Source: UBA2031 sp037189985
GTDB lineage: Bacteria > Pseudomonadota > Gammaproteobacteria > Pseudomonadales > Moraxellaceae
NCBI GenBank assembly: GCA_037189985.1
Contig: JBBCJX010000003.1
Location: 124,001-188,000, forward strand
Reading direction: 5' to 3'
DNA: 64,000 bases
Positions within the stretch are counted from its first letter, which is position 1, and every line of letters begins with the position of its first letter. A program made the position numbers and the translations under genes. The notes beneath the pieces are model-generated. The model ran no database searches, was not told the origin of the DNA, and worked only from the letters and a program-made list of their open reading frames with translations. Shown here one piece after another: positions 36,753 through 47,921 of the stretch.

Positions 36753-36841
36753 TGGTGCCCGGGACCGGAATCGAACCGGTACGGCGGTCACCCGCCGAGG
36801 GATTTTAAGTCCCTTGTGTCTACCAATTTCACCACCCGGGC
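36753..36841 (-). tRNA. tRNA-Leu (anticodon UAA)
   Basis: The minus strand starts GCCCGGG and ends CCCGGGC, then A and an encoded CCA. The anticodon arm is AGGGA-CTTAAAA-TCCCT, with TAA at positions 34-36. A long variable arm and GGTTCGATTCC T-arm are present. 89 nt including CCA, as expected for a class II tRNA. Confidence 0.95.
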
Positions 36842-36983
36842 AGGATGGCCATGGAGGCTTCCGTTTGCAACGGAAAGGGGAAGAATACTCGGGCTTCTGT
36901 TTTCTGCACGACTGCCGTCGTTCAAGAGCGCCATAGCCTTAGGGGTTTACGAGTGCCTTTTGCTCTCAATAAACGTCATCAAA

Positions 36984-37057
36984 TGGAGGCTGGGACCGGA
37001 ATCGAACCGGTGTACGCGGAGTTGCAGTCCACTGCATAACCATTTTGCTACCCAGCC
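36984..37057 (-). tRNA. tRNA-Cys (anticodon GCA)
   Basis: The minus strand starts GGCTGGG and ends CCCAGCC, then T and an encoded CCA. The anticodon loop is CTGCAAC, and the T-arm contains GGTTCGATTCC. 74 nt. It is transcribed before tRNA-Leu; the 142 bp between them contains only a short hairpin (36859-36875) and no gene. Confidence 0.95.
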
Positions 37058-37081
37058 ATCGGGTACAGCGAAAGGAGGCGC

Positions 37082-37110
37082 ATCATATCGGCGGGCCTCT
37101 TGAACGTCAA
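37082..37110 (-). promoter_or_regulatory. Sigma70-type promoter of the tRNA-Cys/tRNA-Leu unit
   Basis: On the minus strand TTGACG and TATGAT are separated by exactly 17 bases, and the tRNA begins 24 bases after the -10 box. The bases just after the -10 box are GC-rich (GCGCCTCC), as is common for stable-RNA promoters. Confidence 0.75.
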
Positions 37111-37222
37111 TAAAACGGCAGGGATAAGCTCCTTGGGACTGTCGAGGAAATGTAGTGGGGCTTCGATGGCTCAGCAAACTCGCCATCAGCCCCAGCGGTG
37201 TTATTCCACCGGAAATGAGGAA

Positions 37223-37258
37223 ATGAAAAAGCGGCCACCACAAGGGCCGCTTTTTCAT
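37223..37258. terminator. Rho-independent terminator, bidirectional
   Basis: A perfect 14-bp stem (ATGAAAAAGCGGCC and its complement) encloses an 8-base loop, with A and T runs built into the stem on either side. It lies 13 bp after the stop of the PstS-like gene on the minus strand and so ends the porin operon before the tRNA promoter. Confidence 0.85.
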
Positions 37259-37270
37259 CAGGGACACCTG

Positions 37271-37696
37271 TCAGCGGCTCGTGTCGATACGTATGACCTT
37301 GACACTGCCATCGACCTTGCTGCTGTCCAGATAGGAGATGGCCCCCGGGGTTTCAGCGACAATGCTCTTCACGTCGTTGGGCCGGACCTCACGGGGTGGC
37401 TGCGCTTTGCCGGTGAAGATCATGCGTGCCCAATACTTCTGCACCTGCTCGGGCGGACGCTTGAGCACCTCGTTGTAGAACTGGTCGCGGCTGCCGCCGC
37501 TGACGTCCAGGGCAATGGCAGCACTGCCGTCAGGGAAGGCACCGCTCTGCCCCAGGAACAAGCGACTGAGCTGCGACAGGGGCAGGGTGGTGATGTTAGT
37601 AGCGGGGTTGGCAACGACCACGATCTCCGCTTGTGCGGCCTGGGTAACCAGCGATGTAGTGGCCAGGGCGAATGCCAACAGGAGCTTGCGTATCAT
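37271..37696 (-). CDS. Small PstS-like periplasmic substrate-binding protein
   Basis: 141 residues. A signal peptide (MIRKLLLAFALATTSLVTQAA) is followed by a compact PBP-like domain: EIVVVANP, LSRLFLGQSGAFPDG, DVSGGSRDQFYNEVL, and TPGAISYLDSSKV near the end. The SGGS-type turn and the PGAIGY-type motif are those of phosphate ABC transporter binding proteins, but at 141 residues only one lobe-sized unit exists (PstS is about 340). GAGGAG precedes the ATG, 13 bp after the porin stop. The pairing suggests uptake or sensing of an anion across the envelope, not a full ABC importer, since no permease is near. Confidence 0.75.
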   Translation of the reverse strand: MIRKLLLAFALATTSLVTQAAQAEIVVVANPATNITTLPLSQLSRLFLGQSGAFPDGSAAIALDVSGGSRDQFYNEVLKRPPEQVQKYWARMIFTGKAQPPREVRPNDVKSIVAETPGAISYLDSSKVDGSVKVIRIDTSR

Positions 37697-37709
37697 CTTG
37701 GCAGTCTCC

Positions 37710-38879
37710 TCAAAAGGCAGCAGTCAGGCTAAGGGTGAAGACGCCAAAGGCATCGGGTGGGGTGGGGCCGTTGCTCAGGAAGCCTTCGGTATTGCTGAAG
37801 CCATTTACGTAGTCGTACTGGCCCTTCAGGCTGACGTTGCCGGAGAGTGCGTACTTTGCACCGATGGCATGAGTGGTCTGTTCGTTGTATTGCCTGGCAG
37901 CGTTGCAGAACCCTGCGGTGGCACCCGTCGTACAATCATCCACATTAAAGGTATGTATCCTGGACCAAAGCAGATAGGGCAACCATTTACCGAAGTAATG
38001 ACCGACGCTCACATACCCCGCATTCCAGTCGTTGATCCAACCATCGACCTTGAGCTGGGAAAGCTCTGCAGCGACAAACCATGTGCCATCGTCATACAAG
38101 GTGCCGATATTGGAAAACAGTGTCGGTGCTTCTTTTATGTCCAGAGGACAGGGGGTGAGCGGGAAAGGCAGAGGAAGTGGGTTGAGGGGATTCATGGGAT
38201 GGCCAGCAGGCAAGCTGCACTCCACCGGCAATGTCAGCTCCGAATCGATCACGCCCGCACGCACAGTCAGGTTGTCGTTGGAAATGCCGATATTGATGCC
38301 TCGCGCATTCTCGGTCCGGAACATGTCGGTATTGGACCCACCCAACAGCAACTGGGCATTGAGGTTCCAGTCCCCCAACGGCTGGCGGTAGAGCAGGTCC
38401 GCGCCATCGAAGTTGGTGACGGGCACACCGAAATAGGGCTCGGCCGGCAAGCGAACCCATGGGTAAGACTGACCGACATGGATGGTGTCGGAAAACATGA
38501 AGGTAGGCAGGGCGAAGCGGCCGCCGCGCAGGCGCCAGCTGTCATTGATCTGGTAGCCGATATAGGCCCACTCGGCTTCAGCCTTGTAGTTGTTGCGGCC
38601 CTGGGCCACCAGTTGGGTCACTACGTTGACCTGGCTGTTGACGCGGTAATCGAACTGCAGGCCGATAAGCGACTCCAGGCCAAAAGTCGGGTCTTCGGTG
38701 AGGCCGGGATAGCCATTGATGTCCCGCAGGTATTCTCCACCCTGATCATCGGTGAGGATGGCAGTAGAGGCAGTGGCAAAACCGTTGAACTTGAGATTGG
38801 GGGTCAGGTTTTCTGCCTGGGAAATACAGGGCACAGCCAGGGCAAGGGAGAATAACAGCGGGCGTGGCAGAGTCATCAT
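37710..38879 (-). CDS. Outer-membrane porin-like beta-barrel protein
   Basis: 389 residues. A signal peptide (MTLPRPLLFSLALAVPCISQA) is cleaved before ENLTPNLKFNGFATAS. The mature part alternates short amphipathic strands: FDYRVNSQVNVVTQLVAQG, WAYIGYQINDSWRLRGGRF, LRG and YG-type turns. It ends in an aromatic residue (FTLSLTAAF), the usual barrel assembly signal. Two adjacent ATGs (38879, 38876) are possible. A cysteine-containing insertion near 280-300 (DDCTTGATAGFCN) may hold a disulphide loop. Probably a general or anion porin cotranscribed with the PstS-like gene. The substrate cannot be read from the sequence. Confidence 0.75.
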   Translation of the reverse strand: MMTLPRPLLFSLALAVPCISQAENLTPNLKFNGFATASTAILTDDQGGEYLRDINGYPGLTEDPTFGLESLIGLQFDYRVNSQVNVVTQLVAQGRNNYKAEAEWAYIGYQINDSWRLRGGRFALPTFMFSDTIHVGQSYPWVRLPAEPYFGVPVTNFDGADLLYRQPLGDWNLNAQLLLGGSNTDMFRTENARGINIGISNDNLTVRAGVIDSELTLPVECSLPAGHPMNPLNPLPLPFPLTPCPLDIKEAPTLFSNIGTLYDDGTWFVAAELSQLKVDGWINDWNAGYVSVGHYFGKWLPYLLWSRIHTFNVDDCTTGATAGFCNAARQYNEQTTHAIGAKYALSGNVSLKGQYDYVNGFSNTEGFLSNGPTPPDAFGVFTLSLTAAF

Positions 38880-39174
38880 GAAAGAGGAATCCCGGTATTG
38901 TTATAAGGCATCCTGTCCGGGGCTTGGAGCTTAAGCTCCTGGCTTCTTGCCGGCGCGGAGTTTTATCAGGCTTTGTCAGGACCCGCCAGCCATCTGCGGA
39001 TAGGCGGCACAGGGAGCAGCGGTGCGGGCTTGAGGGGCATCGGGTTTCCGGGTAGCGTGACCAAGGCTAGCCTGTAAGGCAGTTGCTCAAATAACAACCG
39101 CAAGCCATTGTAAAAAAAGACATCGTTACCGGGGCGCCCGGCCTTTTTCGGGGCGCTTCGCAGGGGTTATCTGC
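38880..39174. promoter_or_regulatory. Intergenic region between divergent porin and kinase genes
   Basis: 295 bp without a gene. It contains a perfect 14-bp palindrome GGAGCTTAAGCTCC at 38926-38939, about 50 bp upstream of the porin start and so well placed as an operator. A GC-rich tract with a CAGGGG ribosome site precedes the kinase ATG. I could not assign a convincing -35/-10 pair in either direction. Confidence 0.45.
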
Positions 39175-42818
<3,644 letters not shown>

Positions 42819-42819
<1 letters not shown>

Positions 42820-43655
42820 TGGCACAGGACATACAGGATCCGGCACCGGATGACATAGAGTTGCAGTTGCTGCTGGAGGCCATCTACCAGCGTTACGGCT
42901 ACGACTTCCGCTCCTATAGCCGGGCCTCCCTGCGCCGGCGTGTGGACCAGCACTTGTTGATGGGGCGCTATGACCATGTGGGAGAGCTGATCCATGCCAT
43001 CCTGCACAAGGGAGAGGCGTTTTCAGCCCTGTTGTCAGGCCTGACCATCAATGTGACAGAGATGTTTCGTGACCCGGATTTTTACCGCGTTTTTCGCGAA
43101 AAAGTGGTCCCGGTACTGAGAACGCACCCCTTTCTCAAGATATGGCATGCCGGCTGTGCGACAGGGGAAGAAATCTACTCCATGGCAATACTGCTGGAAG
43201 AAGAGGGGCTGTACGAGCGCAGCCAGATATATGCCACAGACATAGACAAGGAGGTCCTAGAAAAGGCCCGCAAGGGCATTTTCCCGGTGGCAGAACTGCG
43301 CAAATACACGGACAACTATCAGCGTGCAGGTGGCAAGGGGTCATTGTCCGACTACTATACTGCCAAGTACGACAACGTGATCATGGACCCCCGGCTGAAG
43401 CGGAACGTGATCTTTGCCGATCACGATCTGGCGACAGATCAGGTTTTTGGAGAAATGCAGGCAGTGTTCTGCCGCAATGTCCTCATCTACTTCAACCGGG
43501 AGCTTCAAAACCGGGTATTCAACCTGTTCCATGACAGCTTGGACATTGGCGGTACGCTGTGTCTGGGCAACAAGGAAAGCCTGAGGTTTGCAAGCTGCGC
43601 CGACCGTTTTGACGTGGTTGACAAGGCACAACGGATTTACCGCAAGCAGATATGA
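42819..43655 (+). CDS. cheR: CheR-type protein-glutamate methyltransferase
   Basis: 278 residues from the ATG that overlaps the kinase stop; an ATG 15 bp earlier would add five residues. The N-terminal helical part (YDFRSYSRASLRRRVDQHLL) and NVTEMFRDP precede the SAM-binding motif HAGCATGEEIYSMAILL. FCRNVLIYFNRELQNRVF is the conserved late motif of CheR. CheR methylates glutamates of chemoreceptors. No chemoreceptor or CheA/CheW is here, so the target may be the kinase in the same operon, whose sensor and coiled-coil regions resemble receptors; that is inference. Confidence 0.88.
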
Positions 43656-43713
43656 ATGACATGCAGATGTTAAGGGACGCAACGGTTGCCAGGGCGGCTC
43701 GTGAGGTGAGAGC

Positions 43714-44199
43714 GTGAGTAAAGAACAGAACATCCTTCTGGTGGACGACCACCCGGAAAACCTGATTGCCCTCGAGGCCATTCTCGATGATGTGGATTGC
43801 AGCCTCTTGGTCGCCAACTCCGGCAACGAAGCCCTGGCACTTTTGCTGAAGCATGAAGTGGCGCTGGTATTGCTGGATGTGCAGATGCCGGGTATGGACG
43901 GCTTTGAAGTGGCCGAGCTGATGCGCAAGAGCAAGCGCACGCAGATGGTCCCCATCATTTTTGTCACGGCCATCAGCAAAGAGGCCAAATACGTGGCAAG
44001 GGGCTACGGGGTAGGGGCCATCGACTACATGTTCAAACCCCTCAACCCCGAGATACTGCAGCACAAGGCCCGCTTCTTCCTGGACCTGGACATGCAGAAG
44101 CGCAGGCTCGAGGAAAAGCTGCGCAAGAGTCAGGAATCCAAGGAGGCCTTTCTGCGTGCAATGGGCGATGCTCAGGAATCTCCTGCAGACGATGCCTGA
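43714..44199 (+). CDS. Single-domain response regulator with coiled-coil tail
   Basis: 161 residues from a GTG; upstream GGTGAGAG is a weak ribosome site. The receiver fold is complete: VDDHPEN acidic pocket, phosphoacceptor Asp55 in LLDVQMPGMDGFE, Thr in FVTA and Lys in MFKPLNP. A charged coiled coil (about 120-150, MQKRRLEEKLRKSQESKE) replaces an output domain. It may act as a phosphate shuttle for the hybrid kinase or as a partner of the CheB that follows 11 bp later. Confidence 0.88.
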   Translation: MSKEQNILLVDDHPENLIALEAILDDVDCSLLVANSGNEALALLLKHEVALVLLDVQMPGMDGFEVAELMRKSKRTQMVPIIFVTAISKEAKYVARGYGVGAIDYMFKPLNPEILQHKARFFLDLDMQKRRLEEKLRKSQESKEAFLRAMGDAQESPADDA

Positions 44200-44210
44200 G
44201 CATCTAAAGA

Positions 44211-44822
44211 ATGTCGCGTCGCCGTACTGCAAAGGTTTCCGGAAAAGCATCCCCCTATGAGGTTGTCGGGATAGGTGCCTCTTGGGGGGGAGTGGAAGTG
44301 CTCAGCCAACTGGTCAGTGATCTTCCTGCCGACTGGCTGCTGCCTCTGGTCATCGTGCAACATCAGCATCATTCATCCGGAAATGCACTGACACGGATAC
44401 TGGCGCGTCTGACACCGTTGCCGGTTGTCGATGTAGAAGACAAGGACAAGATACAGCCGGGTCATGTATATATTGCCCCGGCAAATTATCATTTGCTGAT
44501 CGAGCAGGACGGCTCTTTCAGTCTTAGCCTGGAAGCGCCCGTGAACTTTTCACGGCCTTCCATTGATGTAACCTTCGGCTGCCTTGCACGCACCTTTCAC
44601 CAGCGCTGCATCGGCATCATCCTCACAGGGGCCAATGAGGATGGCGCGGAAGGAACAAGAATGATACGGGCAGAAGGTGGGTATGCCATTGCGCAATCAC
44701 CCGAGTCGGCCGAAGCGCCTTCCATGCCGGAGGCTGCCATTGCCGCCGGCGTTGATGCCGTGCTGAACCCTGACGCCATGGTGTCGCATTTGCTGCATTT
44801 GCTGCATGACGGAACTTTATGA
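44211..44822 (+). CDS. cheB: Stand-alone CheB-type methylesterase
   Basis: 203 residues covering only the CheB catalytic domain, without the usual N-terminal receiver. The triad positions are visible: Ser24 in GASWGG, His51 in VQHQHH and Asp in TGANEDGAEG. Family consensus has GASTGG, so Trp replaces Thr next to the serine. YIAPANYHLLI and SRPSIDVTF are further CheB signatures. It would remove the methyl groups set by the CheR in the operon. The missing receiver could be supplied by the separate regulator just upstream. Its end overlaps the next gene by 4 bp. Confidence 0.88.
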   Translation: MSRRRTAKVSGKASPYEVVGIGASWGGVEVLSQLVSDLPADWLLPLVIVQHQHHSSGNALTRILARLTPLPVVDVEDKDKIQPGHVYIAPANYHLLIEQDGSFSLSLEAPVNFSRPSIDVTFGCLARTFHQRCIGIILTGANEDGAEGTRMIRAEGGYAIAQSPESAEAPSMPEAAIAAGVDAVLNPDAMVSHLLHLLHDGTL

Positions 44823-45955
44823 TGCAGAGCATCCTCATTGTTGATGACAAGAACGAGAACCTTGTGGCGCTGGAGTCCCTTCTCGAGCGCCCGGACCTGC
44901 AGTTACTGAAAGCTGACAACGGCAACGATGCCCTCAAATTGCTGCTGCGCCACGATGTGGCACTGGCATTGCTGGATGTGCAGATGCCGGGCATGAACGG
45001 CTTTGAAATGGCCGAGCTCATGCGCCGCAACCGCAAGACTCAATCCATTCCCATCATTTTCGTTACGGCCAATGGCGACAAACGCCAGCTTTTCCGGGGG
45101 TATGAAGTAGGGGCAGTGGACTACCTGGCCAAGCCCATCGAGCGCGATGTACTGTTATCCAAGGTCAAGGTTTTCCTGGAGCTGGACCGCCAGCGCCAGG
45201 AACTGGAAGTGCAGTTGCTGCAGATACAGCAGCTCAAGCAACAGAACGAGCAGTTGCTGCATGCCCTGGGAGACGGAGTGATTGCGGTGGATGCCGGTGG
45301 CGACATCAGCTTCGTCAATCCGGCCATGCAGGTGCTCTTTTCTCTGGACCCACAGAAAATTATCGGTCATCACTTGACGGACCTGCTGTTCCAGAACCCT
45401 GAGGGGCGCAAGACGCCTTGGGCAAGCTCGGAAGTTTTTGCCACCACCAGCCGCAATGAGCGCCTGCAACGCGAGTCGGGTTTTTTCCTGAAGACCGACG
45501 CAGGACTGGTACCAGCCCAACTACTAGCAGCTCCCATTCCGGCAAACAACGGCTATGTGGGTGCCGTCATCACACTGCGAACCTCTGAAGAGGCCAAGCA
45601 GGACCTCAGCGAGGATGTGGCGCGCAAGAACCGTCGCCAGACGCGCAAGCGTATCGGCACGATCCTGCGCCTGTTTGACCGCAATACCGGCATGAATCTC
45701 GGTCGTCTGGCCAACATTTCCCTGGATGGTTTCAAGCTGGCCTCGCGGGAAGAGGTCATGGTCGGCAGCCGTTACCCCATCAGCATGGTCTTGCCGGAAA
45801 CACTGGCAGGCTCCAATACCCTGAGTTTTGATGCACAGGTCGTATGGTGCCGACCGGCAGAGGATACACCCGGGGAGTTCCGCGTAGGCTTCCGCATCGT
45901 GAAAATCAGCGAGAATGACCTGCGCATCCTTGTGCAACTGATAGACAAATACTGA
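44819..45955 (+). CDS. Response regulator with PAS and PilZ domains
   Basis: 378 residues. A receiver (1-120) has VDDKNEN, Asp53 in LLDVQMPGMNGFE and Lys in LAKPIER. A short coiled coil leads to a PAS domain (about 145-260: ALGDGVIAVDAGGDISFVNP, then GYVGAVITLR). The C-terminal 100 residues look PilZ-like (RKRIGTILRLFD, NISLDGFKL, GFRIVKIS), though the canonical RxxxR/DxSxxG motif is weakened to RKR and NISLDG. PilZ domains bind cyclic di-GMP, so this is likely the output of the phosphorelay. Start ATG overlaps the cheB stop (ATGA). Confidence 0.8.
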   Translation: MMQSILIVDDKNENLVALESLLERPDLQLLKADNGNDALKLLLRHDVALALLDVQMPGMNGFEMAELMRRNRKTQSIPIIFVTANGDKRQLFRGYEVGAVDYLAKPIERDVLLSKVKVFLELDRQRQELEVQLLQIQQLKQQNEQLLHALGDGVIAVDAGGDISFVNPAMQVLFSLDPQKIIGHHLTDLLFQNPEGRKTPWASSEVFATTSRNERLQRESGFFLKTDAGLVPAQLLAAPIPANNGYVGAVITLRTSEEAKQDLSEDVARKNRRQTRKRIGTILRLFDRNTGMNLGRLANISLDGFKLASREEVMVGSRYPISMVLPETLAGSNTLSFDAQVVWCRPAEDTPGEFRVGFRIVKISENDLRILVQLIDKY

Positions 45956-45963
45956 GCAAGATC

Positions 45964-46003
45964 AGCATGAAAAAAGGGCCGTGAATGGCCCTTTTTTCAT
46001 GCT
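45964..46003. terminator. Strong bidirectional Rho-independent terminator
   Basis: A perfect 17-bp stem (AGCATGAAAAAAGGGCC and its complement) with a 6-base loop contains an A-run and a T-run in its arms. It lies 9 bp after the PilZ gene and 20 bp from the end of the convergent mscS-type gene, so it serves both. Confidence 0.92.
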
Positions 46004-46022
46004 GGCTCTTTGGCGAAACGGA

Positions 46023-46928
46023 TCATTTCAGCAGCTTTTCCCGGATTGCATTTTCCTCTTCTTCTGAGGGTGCAGACTCCGCTTTGGCATCAACAGCAGA
46101 GCTTTCCGGTTTGGTAACAGGGAGACTTCTCGGCTGGACAGCCACCTGATGCGGATAGGGAATTTCTATACCGGCCTCGTCAAATGCCTGCTTGATCGCG
46201 CCCTGTAACTGGTCACGCACACGGGCGTTGTTCTCGCGACGCACCCAGGCCTGTACTTGAAGATTGATCGCTGAATCACCAAAGCCCTGCATGATGACCT
46301 GCGGTGCAGGCTCGTCCAGGCACAAGGGATTGTCAGCAGCCACCTTGAGCAAGACATCACGCACCCTGGCCAGGTTTTCCTCGTAAGCCACCCCCAGATT
46401 GATGCTGATGCGCCGAATGGGGAGCCGTGTCAGGTTGGTGACTTCGGTCTTGATAAGTTGTTCGTTGGGAATCCGCACATACAGGTTGTCTCCCGTACGC
46501 AGCTTGACTGACAGCAGGTCAATGGACATCACATCCCCTTCGGTCTGGCCCACGCGAATGGTGTCACCAATGGCAATGGAGCCCTCGCCAATCAGGAACA
46601 GGCCACTGATGAGGTTGGAAGCTGATGTTTGCGACGCAAAGCCGATGGCTACGGAGAGAATGCCAGCTGCCCCCAGCAGGACACTGAGCTGGAAACCCAT
46701 TTCACGCAGGGCCGACATGATGAAGACGATCAGCACGCCGTGATAGATCACGCGCCGCCAGACCACCAGCTGGTGGGTGGTCAGCCTGTGCTGCATGGAG
46801 CGCTCGAAGATACGGGCCAGTGTGCGGGCGAGAAACCAGCCAATCAGCAGAAGGACCGAAGCGGCAATCAAGTGCCCCAGTTTTTCGGAGCCCAGGAAGG
46901 CTTCAAGATTGAATGAAGAAAAGGACAT
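46023..46928 (-). CDS. MscS-family mechanosensitive channel
   Basis: 301 residues. Three hydrophobic spans are visible (LIAASVLLLIGWFLARTLA; VIYHGVLIVFIMSALREMG; VLLGAAGILSVAIGFASQ), the last leading into the pore-helix pattern AIGFASQTSASNLISG. The beta domain follows (EGSIAIGDTIRVG, GDVMSIDLLSVKLRT, VRIPNEQLIKTEVTN) and then the alpha/beta cytosolic cage. The C-terminal tail is charged and low-complexity (SAPSEEEENAIREKLLK). It opens on membrane tension to release osmolytes. It starts 8 bp after the DUF432-like gene and shares its transcript. Confidence 0.9.
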   Translation of the reverse strand: MSFSSFNLEAFLGSEKLGHLIAASVLLLIGWFLARTLARIFERSMQHRLTTHQLVVWRRVIYHGVLIVFIMSALREMGFQLSVLLGAAGILSVAIGFASQTSASNLISGLFLIGEGSIAIGDTIRVGQTEGDVMSIDLLSVKLRTGDNLYVRIPNEQLIKTEVTNLTRLPIRRISINLGVAYEENLARVRDVLLKVAADNPLCLDEPAPQVIMQGFGDSAINLQVQAWVRRENNARVRDQLQGAIKQAFDEAGIEIPYPHQVAVQPRSLPVTKPESSAVDAKAESAPSEEEENAIREKLLK

Positions 46929-46936
46929 GGCCGGCC

Positions 46937-47743
46937 TCAGTCAAAGAAATTGTCGAAAACACGGATCAGCGCATGCTCGTCAGAACCGCGCCGTGCCGGG
47001 GAAAGCCGGGTGACCGTGCCTGCCTGGGGCAGAACACTGCTTTCGATGCGGATATCCAGCTGCCGCCCGTGCGAAGGGCGGGTGATGCTCAGGGTGGGTG
47101 TCCACAGACTGCCTGATTCCGCCGCATGCACAGCCAGATACGGTGCCGGAATGTTGATACGTTCGATGGGCATGTTGTCATTGCCCTGATTGCGCACTTT
47201 TACCGCTGTCACGGCACGGAAGGGACGGGCAGGGATATGTGAAAGGTCGGTGCGCCCTGTGACCTTGGTGGCATAGCAAAGCATGCCCTTGACCTGGCTG
47301 GGGCCAAACCAGGTTTCCCGAGGCACGAAAACCGGGATGTCGACAATGGGCTCTGTACTGCCTTCGACACGGCCGGTAATCCACACCGGCGTACTGACAT
47401 AGAAAATGGTTTCCTGTCCCGCAGGAACGAAAAGGGGACTCAGGGGGCGCACGACAACGGAGCGATCGGCCAGTTGCGGCATGAGGCTGAGACGTGAGCG
47501 TGTCTGGCGGAAAACATATCGACAGAAAGACAGAGGAGTCTCTTCCAGCTCGCCGGATTCCCGCAGCGCCCACTTGTGCTCATCCTCCCTTTGCAGGGGA
47601 TTGCGCTGGGTGCGCACATGCCACTCCTGCGGCTGCCGGCTGATGGCAAGGTCCAGCCCAGCCAGACTCCAGCGGCGGCTTTGACCGCTTTCAAGCTCCA
47701 TCTCTCCCCACCATACCGGCTGAGCCTGCTTCTGATCACTCAT
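46937..47743 (-). CDS. DUF432-like protein upstream of mscS
   Basis: 268 residues, soluble, no signal peptide or membrane span. Beta-rich with WWGEMELESGQSRRWSLAGL at the start, LSLMPQLADRSVVVRPLSPL and FVPAGQETIFYVSTPVW in the middle. From memory this resembles DUF432 proteins, which often lie beside MscS channels; I cannot confirm this by search. The MscS gene follows 8 bp later, so a role linked to that channel is likely. AGGAAGA lies just upstream of the ATG. Confidence 0.65.
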   Translation of the reverse strand: MSDQKQAQPVWWGEMELESGQSRRWSLAGLDLAISRQPQEWHVRTQRNPLQREDEHKWALRESGELEETPLSFCRYVFRQTRSRLSLMPQLADRSVVVRPLSPLFVPAGQETIFYVSTPVWITGRVEGSTEPIVDIPVFVPRETWFGPSQVKGMLCYATKVTGRTDLSHIPARPFRAVTAVKVRNQGNDNMPIERINIPAPYLAVHAAESGSLWTPTLSITRPSHGRQLDIRIESSVLPQAGTVTRLSPARRGSDEHALIRVFDNFFD

Positions 47744-47827
47744 GTCTTCTTCCTGTTATCAGACCCCGGCAGAATTATGCAGTAGCCAAAGCTAAGAGTA
47801 GTGTCTCAAAGCTGTACAGAGCTGTCG

Positions 47828-47856
47828 TTGAGAGGGGTAGGGCCTTCCAGTAGACT
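47828..47856 (+). promoter_or_regulatory. Candidate sigma70-type promoter for the gsp operon
   Basis: TTGAGA and TAGACT are separated by 17 bases, about 65 bp upstream of gspE in the 178-bp gap between divergent genes. No other pair as good was seen there. Confidence 0.45.
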
Positions 47857-47921
47857 GCGGTGCTCCGGGCCATCGCCCCTGTCAGGCGCAGGGCCGGAGC
47901 AGGTTTCACTTGGGGTAAAGC

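Noticed and set aside
36714..37103. Open frame across the tRNA region
   Set aside because: The sequence folds as tRNA-Leu and tRNA-Cys on the minus strand; the translated frame is incidental.
37515..38855. Plus-strand open frame of 446 codons over the porin gene
   Set aside because: The minus strand carries a signal peptide, barrel strands and a terminal aromatic residue; the plus frame has no recognisable features.
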